Origin: Candidatus Saccharimonadota bacterium
GTDB lineage: Bacteria; Patescibacteriota; Saccharimonadia; Saccharimonadales; Saccharimonadaceae
NCBI GenBank assembly: GCA_002861585.1
Contig: PJQJ01000016.1
Coordinates: 9,795 to 23,559 of the forward strand
Reading direction: 5' to 3'
Length of the DNA: 13,765 bases
In this document: piece after piece, positions 1 to 7,406 of the stretch
Layout: every line of letters starts with the position of its first letter
Position numbering within the stretch: the stretch's first letter is position 1
Program-made: the position numbers and the translations under genes
Notes under the pieces: model-generated
Told to the model about the DNA's origin: nothing
Database searches by the model: none
Seen by the model: the letters and a program-made list of their open reading frames with translations, nothing else

Positions 1-305
1 AGGTCTTCGTATCGAAACTGTATTGCTACATCAGAAGAAGTTTCATGATCAATAACCTTAAGACTATCTTCGGCGGAGCTGTCGGCAGGATATTGCTGCT
101 CTCTTGCGAGCAGCTCATTTACATCCAGCGGTTGAGTACTTTCAGCTACTGAATAATAGCGCTGCAAAGAAATTTCTTTTGCCGGTATAGCGCCTATTGG
201 AGAGAGGAGGGTCGCGGCGGTAGCAATCGCACCGAGCTTTCGCCTTGCCAAGGGGGTAAGACGTAACTTTTCAGGCAGCGATTTCAGCTGCTCGATTCTT
301 AACAT
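1..305 (-). CDS. Partial CDS: N-terminal 101 residues of an unrecognised, probably exported protein
   Basis: Reading the minus strand from the ATG at 305 gives an uninterrupted frame to the window edge, so the C-terminal part is missing. The N-terminus begins MLRIEQLKSL, has a basic stretch (KLRLTPLARRK, about residues 13-23) and then a hydrophobic segment (about residues 24-42, LGAIATAATLL and following), followed by a polar, acidic tail. This is the layout of an uncleaved membrane anchor or signal peptide with an extracellular domain after it. I do not recognise the family and give no function. The ATG at 310 is ruled out because it meets a stop after three codons. No Shine-Dalgarno sequence precedes the ATG at 305. 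A good promoter lies only 8 bp upstream, so translation from a leaderless mRNA is likely. Confidence 0.7.
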   Translation of the reverse strand, partial: MLRIEQLKSLPEKLRLTPLARRKLGAIATAATLLSPIGAIPAKEISLQRYYSVAESTQPLDVNELLAREQQYPADSSAEDSLKVIDHETSSDVAIQFRYED

Positions 306-312
306 GTCATTT

Positions 313-341
313 ATTATAACATAAATAATATAAAATAGCAA
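313..341 (-). promoter_or_regulatory. Sigma70-type promoter for the left-edge gene, probably leaderless
   Basis: On the minus strand a perfect -10 box TATAAT (313-318) lies 17 bp from a -35-like TTGCTA (336-341; 4 of 6 matches to TTGACA). Transcription would start about 7 bp past the -10 box, at about 305-307, and the ATG of the minus-strand gene is at 305. The predicted leader is therefore 0-2 nt, too short to hold a ribosome binding site. Confidence 0.6.
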
Positions 342-363
342 TAAACACAACTGTTTTTGTTGA

Positions 364-392
364 TTGACTAAGCTAATCCACTACTTTAGGAT
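364..392 (+). promoter_or_regulatory. Sigma70-type promoter for the AI-2E family gene
   Basis: TTGACT (364-369; 5 of 6 matches) is followed after exactly 17 bp by TAGGAT (387-392; 4 of 6 matches). The start site would be near 399, giving a leader of about 170 nt before the ATG at 568. A lone TACAAT at 525-530 could be the -10 box of a second, closer promoter, but I see no matching -35 box for it. Confidence 0.45.
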
Positions 393-453
393 ATGCCTCA
401 TAAACCAAGACTAAACATAGGTAGGATGGGGTTCGTAAGGTACAGCGTTCTTA

Positions 454-490
454 CCAAGCGGTGCTTGGGCGACTTTTATTGTTGTTTTTG
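454..490 (+). terminator. Terminator-like hairpin in the leader of the AI-2E family gene
   Basis: A perfect 6-bp stem (CCAAGC, 454-459, with GCTTGG, 463-468) closes a 3-nt loop and is followed by a T-rich run (473-489, with a few G and A). It lies between the predicted promoter at 364-392 and the start codon at 568. It could therefore be a leaky terminator or attenuator, or the end of a short RNA. The stem is short and the T-run is 4 nt away from it, so termination strength is doubtful. The 12-bp palindrome TAAGATATCTTA (491-502) follows directly. Confidence 0.35.
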
Positions 491-567
491 TAAGATATCT
501 TATCGTTACTAACCCTTTAGAGCGTACAATGAACAGTAGTTAGCCCTTAAGGAGCCTCATTTTCATT

Positions 568-1701
568 ATGTTTGGAAAGCACAAAAAACCTGATCCATCT
601 GAGATTGTTAACCAGCCCTATCAATATGAACTTTCAACACAAGAAGTAGCTCACCGTGCCTGGATAAGCTTTTTGATTGTTGTTGGTGGCCTACTGCTAC
701 TGGGCTTTATGTACTCTATCCGCTCTATTATTTTCCAGCTAGTTATTGCCCTCATTGTTGCACTTGCGCTTGCTCCAATGGTGCGACTGTTTATGCGTCG
801 TGGACTTAACAGGACACTCGCCTCTACCGCCGCAGTGACACTAACACTGGTTGGACTGCTAGTTATTATAGGAGCAATAGCCGCACCATTGGTGACGCAA
901 GGTGATGATTTAGTGCGAAACGCGCCAAAACTTGCGAAACAGGTTACTTCTAATCCAGCATTCAGTCAGCTTAATCAGCAGTATCAGCTAGATCAGAAGG
1001 TTCAAGAATTGACTCAGCGTGCTCCAAGCCTCCTTGCGGGCGCTGGCACCCCGATTTTGGGCGTACTTGGTTCCGTTGTTGGCGCAATCTCGACGACCGC
1101 CGTAATATTGATTATTGCGCTCTTCATGTTGATTGAAGGCCCCTCCTCTTGGCAACGCTTTTTATTGTTGCTTGAACCAACGCAGGGTGCATGGCTGGAA
1201 AACGTTGGAAAACGTATTTCGGTTGCAGTCAGTGGATTCATCACGGGTAATCTATTTATCTCGTTAATTGCAGGTATAGTTACGCTGGTGACCCTGTTGA
1301 TTTTTGGAGTGCCCTACGCTTTTGCACTTGCCGCACTTGTCGCCGTTTTTGACCTCATCCCACTCGTCGGCGCAACTATTGCCACGGTTGCTGTTGCCCT
1401 AGTAGCACTAACTCAAGGCTGGGTTATCGCACTGATCGTTACGGGTATCCTACTTGCATATCAGTTTATTGAAGGAAATATCATTCAGCCTATTGTCTAT
1501 GCTCGGGCTGTCGAGTTATCACAGCTGCTTATCATTGTTGCTTCGATTATCGGTGCTGCTCTTGGCGGTATCTTAGGAGTTCTACTGGCAATACCAATTG
1601 CTGCGGCTGTGCAGATTATTGTCGTGGAGTTGCTCCGCAATACAAGTGCCGGACAGCGTGCCCATATAGCTGACGCCGCTCCCGCTGAGCCGGCTAAGTA
1701 A
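568..1701 (+). CDS. AI-2E family transporter (UPF0118/PerM-like membrane protein)
   Basis: This is a polytopic membrane protein of 377 residues, the usual length for the AI-2E_transport family (Pfam PF01594). Hydrophobic segments lie at about 31-70 (two helices), 85-110, 160-190, 220-247, 250-282, 285-303 and 315-355. A soluble stretch at about 110-155 separates the N-terminal helices from the core. Family hallmarks are DLIPLVGA (262-269) and the C-terminal block starting IEGNIIQPIVYARAVELSQL (301-320), with glycine-rich helices after it. Members include putative autoinducer-2 exporters, Na+/H+ antiporters and proteins of unknown substrate, so the substrate here cannot be stated. The ATG at 568 follows AAGGAG (549-554) at a rather long 13 nt. 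The gene is transcribed alone. Its TAA directly abuts the stop codon of the opposing ABC permease gene. Confidence 0.9.
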   Translation: MFGKHKKPDPSEIVNQPYQYELSTQEVAHRAWISFLIVVGGLLLLGFMYSIRSIIFQLVIALIVALALAPMVRLFMRRGLNRTLASTAAVTLTLVGLLVIIGAIAAPLVTQGDDLVRNAPKLAKQVTSNPAFSQLNQQYQLDQKVQELTQRAPSLLAGAGTPILGVLGSVVGAISTTAVILIIALFMLIEGPSSWQRFLLLLEPTQGAWLENVGKRISVAVSGFITGNLFISLIAGIVTLVTLLIFGVPYAFALAALVAVFDLIPLVGATIATVAVALVALTQGWVIALIVTGILLAYQFIEGNIIQPIVYARAVELSQLLIIVASIIGAALGGILGVLLAIPIAAAVQIIVVELLRNTSAGQRAHIADAAPAEPAK

Positions 1702-1715
1702 TTAGTTTGAACTAA
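1702..1715. other. Small inverted repeat at a zero-gap convergent junction
   Basis: TTAGTT (1702-1707) and AACTAA (1710-1715) form a perfect inverted repeat around TG. It covers the stop codon of the minus-strand permease gene and begins one base after the stop codon of the AI-2E gene. It could form a weak bidirectional hairpin, but it is AT-rich and has no clear T-run on either side, so a terminator role is only a guess. Confidence 0.25.
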
Positions 1716-3048
1716 GTGCTCTCGAGGGGTCTTGATTGGCGGCTTTTAGGGCGGGATATAAACCAGAAAGTGTCGCCAATAGAATGGTTAATCCGACTGC
1801 ACTGAGGAGTAACATCATTGGTGCAGTGCTAATAGAGACTGTTGTAAGTCCTTGCGCTATTAAGAGCTGCTCAATACGTTGATTGACCTGCTGGCTAATT
1901 AGTAGCCCGACGGCCGAACCAATAGATCCGCCCACTAGTCCAAGCACGGCAGCTTGCAGCAAGAACTGCGCTGCAATTACTCTTTTACGCGCGCCAAATG
2001 CACGCCAAACACCAATAGCATACCGCTCTTCTGCAATTGTCATCAGCATTGTATTAGCTATGCCTAAACAAGCAGCTAGTAAACTCACCAGGGATACAGC
2101 ACCCAGTACGACCCACATCACGACGGTAAACTGGTTTACTTGATCAATCTGGCTTTGCGTTGAGATAACGCCATAACCAAGACCTTCTATATGCTCTGCA
2201 ACCGAACGGACATTATCAGCAGTATCGACTTGCACGAAAATGCTTGAAAAACCTTCTTCAGCAATGCGATCAGTACCTTCGAGACCGTTTACTCCCCAGT
2301 ACTGCGCTGTCGCAATCTGTCGTCCCCAATTGAGAGGAATAAGAACCTGATCCTCATTATTGCCAGGATTTGAAATGCCGACAATTTGCGCACGCAGTTC
2401 AGTTGATGTGTCATTGAAGGCTTCTTGCTGGGCGCGAGTGGCTGTTCTAGCTGGGATTGCCGCTCCTTCACCCCTGTAACCTTCGCGCGTCGTAACAATG
2501 ATCGTCTTTCCGACGAGTTCTTGCGGGTTATTCTCGAAGCCAAGCTCGCGTGCATAAGAAAAACCTAAAATCGCGACTTGTCCTGATTCTTCGGGAGCGA
2601 ATGATTTTCCTGCCGCTAATTGAACTGACTGTAAAGTAGCTGGTGTTACGGCATTCGTTTTTGCGACGAATCGTTTATCTGCGCCTTCGACAGTAAAGTT
2701 TTTGAACTCCCATATACTAATTCGCGGTGAAGCATTTACGACATGAGGCGTTGCGCCCAGTGTTTGTACTGTTTCATCAGTTAAAGTTTCGGCCGCCTCA
2801 TTAGCGGTTTGTACTCCACTTCCAAACAGACCGCTGCCCGCAGCCTTGCTAGACGTAACAATGATATCCGTTAGTGAAGAACTTAGGCCAAGGCCGTTTG
2901 TTATAGCATTACGCGTGCCTAAGCTGATACTTGTTAGCGTCACTAGTATAGCTGCGCTAATACTAAGGGCTAGTATTGTCAGTACTGTACGAACGAATTG
3001 TCGTTTTAGACTTTTGCCTACTACTAAAAAATAATCGCTAAAGCGCAT
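1702..3048 (-). CDS. ABC transporter permease, MacB/FtsX family
   Basis: The 448-residue protein has the MacB topology: one N-terminal helix (about 20-45), a large extracytoplasmic domain (about 46-305) and three C-terminal helices (about 307-332, 358-385, 410-433). The cytoplasmic coupling segment EERYAIGVWRAFGARKRVI (340-358) matches the family pattern ER..xIGxxRAxGA. The C-terminal YPALKAANQDPSRAL (431-445) matches the usual MacB/LolC ending. The start ATG (3046-3048) has GAGG (3055-3058) 6 nt upstream, and the frame overlaps the ATPase gene by 11 bp, so the two are translationally coupled. MacB-type pairs act as mechanotransmitters that move lipoproteins, peptides or toxins without carrying them through the membrane helices. 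The substrate cannot be read from the sequence. Confidence 0.9.
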   Translation of the reverse strand: MRFSDYFLVVGKSLKRQFVRTVLTILALSISAAILVTLTSISLGTRNAITNGLGLSSSLTDIIVTSSKAAGSGLFGSGVQTANEAAETLTDETVQTLGATPHVVNASPRISIWEFKNFTVEGADKRFVAKTNAVTPATLQSVQLAAGKSFAPEESGQVAILGFSYARELGFENNPQELVGKTIIVTTREGYRGEGAAIPARTATRAQQEAFNDTSTELRAQIVGISNPGNNEDQVLIPLNWGRQIATAQYWGVNGLEGTDRIAEEGFSSIFVQVDTADNVRSVAEHIEGLGYGVISTQSQIDQVNQFTVVMWVVLGAVSLVSLLAACLGIANTMLMTIAEERYAIGVWRAFGARKRVIAAQFLLQAAVLGLVGGSIGSAVGLLISQQVNQRIEQLLIAQGLTTVSISTAPMMLLLSAVGLTILLATLSGLYPALKAANQDPSRALSSN

Positions 3049-3721
3049 GAGTTACCTCGCTCAGGTGCCCGTCCTTAATTTGGATGGTTCGATCGGCCAT
3101 ACGAGCTATAGTATCGTCATGAGTGACAATAATAATTGTTATGTTGCGGCGCTTACTTAAGTGCCGAAAAATGGACATTATCTCTTCACCTTTGCGGCTA
3201 TCTAAATTTCCTGTTGGTTCATCAGCAATGATAATGCTAGGATTCATCGCTAGCGCACGAGCAATACTGACGCGTTGTCGTTGGCCCCCAGAGAGCTGAT
3301 TGGCGCGGTAATTCATCCGATCTTGTAATCCGACGGCGCGTAAAAACTCTTCCGCTTTAACCTTTCGGGCTGACGGCTTTTCTTTTGCCAGCATTAACGG
3401 CAGCATGACGTTCTCCAGCGCTGAGTACTGTGGTAACAGACTATAGTTTTGAAATACAAAACCAACCTGTTGATTACGATATGCTGAAATTTCCTTATCG
3501 CGTTTAAAGTTGAGAGTTTTACCTGCAACGATAACCTCTCCACTTGTTGGGCGTACCAGTCCGCCAATAATCTGCGCAAGCGTGGTCTTGCCAGCACCTG
3601 AAGGGCCAATAATACTTACTAGTTCACCTTTATTTATACTTAAGTTAACGTTGTTGAGGGCATTAAGCTTTTCGCCGCCCGCTTTGAACGTTTTCGTTAC
3701 GTCTTTCAGTTGTATAAGCAC
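3038..3721 (-). CDS. ABC transporter ATP-binding protein, MacB/LolD type
   Basis: This is a complete ABC ATPase of 227 residues, the normal size for LolD/MacB-type NBDs. Visible motifs are Walker A GPSGAGKT (39-46), the Q-loop FQNYSLLP (90-97), the signature LSGGQRQR (143-150), Walker B IIIADEP (163-169) with catalytic E168, the D-loop TGNLD (170-174) and the switch histidine in VTHDD (H201). All catalytic residues are intact. Walker A reads GAGKTT, where most of this family has GSGKST. The start is GTG at 3721. No good Shine-Dalgarno lies just upstream, but the family N-terminus ([12 protein letters not shown]) fits this codon, and the frame meets a stop at 3758-3760. It is the first gene of a two-gene operon with the MacB/FtsX permease and powers it. 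Confidence 0.93.
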   Translation of the reverse strand: MLIQLKDVTKTFKAGGEKLNALNNVNLSINKGELVSIIGPSGAGKTTLAQIIGGLVRPTSGEVIVAGKTLNFKRDKEISAYRNQQVGFVFQNYSLLPQYSALENVMLPLMLAKEKPSARKVKAEEFLRAVGLQDRMNYRANQLSGGQRQRVSIARALAMNPSIIIADEPTGNLDSRKGEEIMSIFRHLSKRRNITIIIVTHDDTIARMADRTIQIKDGHLSEVTHAL

Positions 3722-3781
3722 TGATGATTCTATAGCTGTTTTCCTGCGTTTAATCAGTTATACGTTGTAATTGCAGATACC

Positions 3782-3790
3782 AGTATATCA
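3782..3790 (-). promoter_or_regulatory. Possible extended -10 promoter for the ABC operon
   Basis: On the minus strand TGATATACT (3790 to 3782) is an extended -10 element (TGn followed by TATACT, 5 of 6 matches). No convincing -35 box is seen. The start would be near 3775, giving a leader of about 54 nt to the GTG at 3721. The 153-bp gap 3722-3874 must also hold the plus-strand promoter of the glycan operon. There I see only a TACAAT at 3844-3849 with no good -35. Confidence 0.3.
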
Positions 3791-3874
3791 GTTTCTGAAT
3801 AAGCAGAAGCGATAAAACACTGGTAGTGAAGTCAAATAACATGTACAATAGGCTGGTTATTAAGTGTAGGGATC

Positions 3875-4327
3875 GTGAGCATACTGCAAGAGAACAAGAC
3901 CCGATTACTCACAGTTGTCGCTATTATAGCGGGGATCCTATTACTGCACCTCTTAATTACGAGTCCAGCCGTCACTCGCCAACTGAACGAATGGAAGTTG
4001 TTACCGCAACCAGAAGAATTCGTCGAACTCTACTTTACAAATCCAAATAACCTGCCGGCGACATATGCACCTGGCCAGCAACAAACCGTTGCGTTCACAC
4101 TGCACAATGTGTCGCAGCAGCCAAAAAACCTACAGTACGTTATTTTGCAGCAGGACGAAGCGAAGACTATCTCGCAACCGCTCGTGCAGCAACAGCTGAC
4201 ACTACGGCCAGATCAAACCCGAGAGATAACGCATGCTATTACACCAGTCGAAGCCGGGCCGCGTTCATCAATTTCAATTCAACTGATAAATCAAAATCAA
4301 TCAATACATTACTGGGTAAAAAAATAA
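3875..4327 (+). CDS. Small membrane-anchored protein with DUF1616-like domain
   Basis: The 150-residue protein has one N-terminal helix (about residues 10-28), which should place the rest outside the membrane. After it comes FVELYFTNPNNLPATY (49-64), a short gap, then VAFTLHNVSQQPKNLQYVI (72-90). As I recall the family, this matches the C-terminal beta-sandwich part of DUF1616 (FTELYFLG..., then a glycine, then a vxNxExxxxxYxV strand pair). The multi-helix N-terminal part of full DUF1616 proteins is absent. Function is unknown. The start is GTG at 3875 with AGG (3868-3870) close upstream; another long frame here, 3826-4050, lacks any family signal. The stop is 16 nt before the GT2 gene, so it heads the glycan operon. 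The C-terminal half is rich in Gln (QQQ runs). It could help assemble or anchor the glycan, but that is a guess from position. Confidence 0.75.
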   Translation: MSILQENKTRLLTVVAIIAGILLLHLLITSPAVTRQLNEWKLLPQPEEFVELYFTNPNNLPATYAPGQQQTVAFTLHNVSQQPKNLQYVILQQDEAKTISQPLVQQQLTLRPDQTREITHAITPVEAGPRSSISIQLINQNQSIHYWVKK

Positions 4328-4343
4328 GGGGGAATAAGAGGAC

Positions 4344-5123
4344 ATGCGCGAAAAAGTAGTCGTTATCATACCGTGTCATAACGAAGAAAAGAGTATTGCG
4401 ACGGTTATTAAAAAGATACCTGTTAAAAAGCTAGCTAATCATGGCATTGCAACCGAGATACTGGTAATAAATAATAATTCAACTGATCGTACACACGAAG
4501 TTGCAGAGGCGGCAGGTGCTACTGTCATTGAAGAGACTAAAAAAGGCAAAGGTAATGCTATGTGTCGTGGCTTTGCGAGCCTACCCGCTGACACTAATTA
4601 TGTCGTGATGCTCGATGGTGATGACACATACAATCCTGCTGAAATCCTGCGCTTGATTGAACCACTGCAGAGTGGCTTCTGTGAGGTTGTCATTGGTTCA
4701 CGTTTAAGCGGTAAAATGAATGCCGGCGCTATGAACTCAACAAGCCGCCTTGGTAACTGGGTGTTTACAAATCTTGTTCGTGTAAAGCACCGCGTTGCCG
4801 TAACCGACGTATTAACCGGCTACTTTGCCTGGACCAAGGCTGCTATTGATGATCTCGCCCCTCACCTTCACTCTGCTGGTTTTGCGATTGAGATGGAGAT
4901 GATTACAAAGATGGCTCGAATGAATTATGAAATTTATTCAGTGCCAATTAGTTATCACCCGCGCATTGGTGAATCAAATCTTCGTCCTTACCATGACGGT
5001 GCTCGCATTTTTACGATGTTTGTCACGACGTTTCAGTGGCGTCCTCATTGCCCTACTCGTTTCCACACCCCTAAGAATTACCAACAGCAGAATAACCAGG
5101 AACAAGAGATCCAGGAAGCATGA
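4344..5123 (+). CDS. GT2 family glycosyltransferase, polyprenyl-phosphate-sugar synthase-like
   Basis: The 259-residue GT-A fold enzyme begins VVVIIPCHNEE (5-15), the GT2 nucleotide-binding start. It has ILVINNNSTDRT (39-50), the metal-binding DGDDT (91-95), the acceptor loop VTDVLTGYF (153-161) and acidic residues EMEM (183-186). This is the pattern of the dolichyl-phosphate mannose/glucose synthase-like group, which moves a sugar from a nucleotide donor to a polyprenyl phosphate on the cytoplasmic face. There is no C-terminal membrane helix. The last ~20 residues are a Gln/Asn-rich tail outside the catalytic domain. AAGGGGGA (4326-4333) lies 10 nt before the ATG. The stop overlaps the next gene by 4 bp (ATGA). 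The sugar is not known. A lipid-phosphate sugar would be the natural donor for the GT-C-like protein of the same operon. Confidence 0.88.
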   Translation: MREKVVVIIPCHNEEKSIATVIKKIPVKKLANHGIATEILVINNNSTDRTHEVAEAAGATVIEETKKGKGNAMCRGFASLPADTNYVVMLDGDDTYNPAEILRLIEPLQSGFCEVVIGSRLSGKMNAGAMNSTSRLGNWVFTNLVRVKHRVAVTDVLTGYFAWTKAAIDDLAPHLHSAGFAIEMEMITKMARMNYEIYSVPISYHPRIGESNLRPYHDGARIFTMFVTTFQWRPHCPTRFHTPKNYQQQNNQEQEIQEA

Positions 5124-6238
5124 GAATAGCGTACGTTTCAGACGCTATCTATCCATACAATAAAGGCGGGAAAGAAAAGCGTTTACATGAACTAACAACC
5201 CGACTTGCAGTAATGGGTCATGATGTTCATGTCTATTGCATGAAGTGGTGGGATGGACCTGAAAAGTCGCGAGTTGAAAACGGCGTTACACTTCACGCGA
5301 TTAGTCCACTCTATCCTTTATACAGTGGTGAAAGACGCTCTATCAAGGAAGGAATTCTTTTTGGTCTTGCTGGTTTCAAGCTTATTAAAGAAGATTGGGA
5401 TGTTATAGATGTTGATCATATGCCGTTCTTCCCCCTCTATAGCGTATGGCTGGTTTGCGTACTAAAGCGCAAAAAAATGTTTGCCTCATGGCATGAGGTA
5501 TGGGGTCGTCAGTACTGGGTTGAATACATGGGTGCAAGTGGTAATATTGCTGCTCTAATAGAAAGAGTTGCAGTACTGTTGCCTAATCGAATCTTTGCAA
5601 TTTCAAATCATACCAGTACTTTACTAGACGAAAAACTGCACCGCAAAAAAGGTGTATCAATTGTTATGTGCGGCATCGATTACCATCAAATTAATGCTAT
5701 TGCACCTGCTAATGTTAAAAGCGATATTATTTATGCAGGTCGCTTACTGAAACATAAGAATGTTGACCTTCTGCTTCATGCGGTGCATTCGATTAAGCAA
5801 CAGCACGCATCGATTTCATGTACTATTATTGGCAATGGCCCTGAGCAAGACAATTTAAAGCAAATTGCAAAAGAGCTAAGCCTAGAAGACTCAGTTACCT
5901 TTATAAATTTTGTGCCAAAGCACGATGACTTATACGCTTATATAAAAGCCAGTAAAGTATTTGCATTTCCATCAGAACGAGAAGGTTTTGGTATAGTTGT
6001 GCTCGAGGCAAATGCAGCTAATGTTCCGGTTGTTGCAATTGACGCTGAAGCAAATGCATCCAAAACACTAATTCTCCCCGATGTAACTGGTAGTGTGGCT
6101 CAAAAGAATCCGGAAGACTTCGCAAAGCATATTGAGTACTGGTTAAGGGCTGACAAAAAAGACATAGCACAGCATGTTAAGCAGTACGATTGGCAGGACA
6201 TAGCCGAGGAAATGGAGAAGGCGCTTCAGCTAACCTAA
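5120..6238 (+). CDS. GT4 family glycosyltransferase (first of three)
   Basis: The 372-residue GT-B retaining glycosyltransferase is of typical GT4 length. The N-terminal Rossmann domain opens MRIAYVSDAIYPYNKGGKEK (1-20) with the glycine-rich loop GGKEKR (16-21), then RLAVMGHDVHVY (28-39). The donor-binding domain carries IIYAGRLLKHKN (203-214), IIGNGPEQDNL (236-246) and SEREGFGIVVLEA (285-297), with both acidic residues of the EX7E motif present (E288 and E296). It is expected to transfer a sugar from a nucleotide donor to a lipid-linked glycan at the inner face of the membrane. Donor and linkage cannot be told. The ATG sits in an ATGA overlap with the GT2 gene, with AGGA (5113-5116) just upstream, so translation is coupled. 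Base composition is intermediate (26 of 60 G+C at 5221-5280). Confidence 0.9.
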   Translation: MRIAYVSDAIYPYNKGGKEKRLHELTTRLAVMGHDVHVYCMKWWDGPEKSRVENGVTLHAISPLYPLYSGERRSIKEGILFGLAGFKLIKEDWDVIDVDHMPFFPLYSVWLVCVLKRKKMFASWHEVWGRQYWVEYMGASGNIAALIERVAVLLPNRIFAISNHTSTLLDEKLHRKKGVSIVMCGIDYHQINAIAPANVKSDIIYAGRLLKHKNVDLLLHAVHSIKQQHASISCTIIGNGPEQDNLKQIAKELSLEDSVTFINFVPKHDDLYAYIKASKVFAFPSEREGFGIVVLEANAANVPVVAIDAEANASKTLILPDVTGSVAQKNPEDFAKHIEYWLRADKKDIAQHVKQYDWQDIAEEMEKALQLT

Positions 6239-6248
6239 CGTAGATATT

Positions 6249-7406
6249 ATGAAATTTATAATCGTACCCCACCTACCTTCCCTATATGGCCGTCGATATA
6301 ATTTAGCTAAATCATTAGCACAGCAAGGCCACGAAGTGCATTTCATTATGTACGATTTTCCCTACCCATTTGTGCCCGCGCATTTACTTCATCATCTTAA
6401 ATCTTCTCTTCGTAGTCGTATCTATAAACATGAAAATTTTACTGTTCATAAAGTACGACGCTTACCACTATTTTGGCCTATCATAAATGGATGGCTGTTT
6501 AAATATCAGATCAATAAAATTTATAAAAAACATAAGGTTGACTACATAATTTCTCAATCGTATACAAATGAAACATTGATACCAAGGAAGCTCCCTCTTG
6601 TATACGATATAAATGATGATCATCTTGCTTTTGCTGATATATACGGATCACACATTTATAAATTTGCGACTAAAATATTGAACGTTAAACACGTCATTAA
6701 AACTCAAACTAAACAAGCAATCTTAGTAACTGCTGTTTCCGACATTTTAGTAGATTTTGCTAAGCAATATAACAAGGAAGTTTTGAAGTTTCCGAATGGT
6801 GTTGATAGTGCAGCATTTGAGGTTAACCCTCTTTCATCTGCAAAAAAACATCGGATAGTATATGTAAGTACATTTGGTAAGTGGTCACGTATAAACGATA
6901 CAATCAAGCTTGTTGGTAATCTTAAAGATAAATATGAAGATATACATCTTGATCTTATTGGTGATGGTACCGAATTGGAGCAAGCCAAAAGATTAGTGCA
7001 GCAGCTCAAACTTGAGCAATTTATTACGTTCTACGGGAGAATTAATAATAGAGATGAACTGTATGAGTTAGTTAGTAAAGCTGAAATATGCTTGAATATA
7101 TCGGAGAAGAATAAATTTCGTGACGCTGCAAGCCCTATAAAAGTTACAGAATATAGTGCTTTAGGAAAAAAAATAGTATCAACAGATTTGGATGAAGTAC
7201 GAGTTTTGGGTTTTCCAAACGTTTTTACGTTTAATTTTGATGATGATATCGAAAGTTTCGAAAAAGCGGTTATTAAAGCGTTTGAGTCAAAGGAAAATTA
7301 TCTTGAAGTGAAGGATGTCGTAGCAAGAGAATTTACTTGGGATTCATTGTCAAATAAATTTTTAATGAAACTTAATAATATTGAGCGTCGATATGATTCT
7401 AAATAA
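6249..7406 (+). CDS. GT4-like glycosyltransferase (second)
   Basis: The 385-residue protein has a GT-B layout. The N-terminal domain has RRYNLAKSLAQQGHEVHFIM (15-34) and VYDINDDH (118-125). The hinge shows TAVSD (161-165) and FPNGVD (181-186), and the donor domain has IVYVSTFGKW (203-212), LIGDG (236-240) and SPIKVTEYSALGKKIVS (295-311). E301 is the second glutamate of EX7E. The first falls on alanine (A293, next to D292), a variant also found in GT4 groups with the SPxKxxEYxAxG pattern, so it should not be read as a dead enzyme. Substrates are unknown. The gap to the previous gene is 10 nt, and no Shine-Dalgarno is visible before the ATG. G+C drops here (21 of 60 at 6541-6600), suggesting a different origin from the genes before it. 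Confidence 0.85.
   Translation: MKFIIVPHLPSLYGRRYNLAKSLAQQGHEVHFIMYDFPYPFVPAHLLHHLKSSLRSRIYKHENFTVHKVRRLPLFWPIINGWLFKYQINKIYKKHKVDYIISQSYTNETLIPRKLPLVYDINDDHLAFADIYGSHIYKFATKILNVKHVIKTQTKQAILVTAVSDILVDFAKQYNKEVLKFPNGVDSAAFEVNPLSSAKKHRIVYVSTFGKWSRINDTIKLVGNLKDKYEDIHLDLIGDGTELEQAKRLVQQLKLEQFITFYGRINNRDELYELVSKAEICLNISEKNKFRDAASPIKVTEYSALGKKIVSTDLDEVRVLGFPNVFTFNFDDDIESFEKAVIKAFESKENYLEVKDVVAREFTWDSLSNKFLMKLNNIERRYDSK

Noticed and set aside
405..480. Possible tRNA, suggested by GGTTCG and several short stems
   Set aside because: No acceptor stem or T-arm can be paired around the GGTTCG, and no anticodon arm is visible.
3826..4050. Open frame of 74 codons on the plus strand
   Set aside because: It lies mostly in another frame of the DUF1616-like gene, has no hydrophobic or family pattern, and its peptide is Arg/Thr/Ser-rich as expected from an out-of-frame reading.
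6704..7009. Open frame of 101 codons antisense to the second GT4 gene
   Set aside because: The peptide has no recognisable domain, and the sense strand encodes conserved GT4 motifs in this region.
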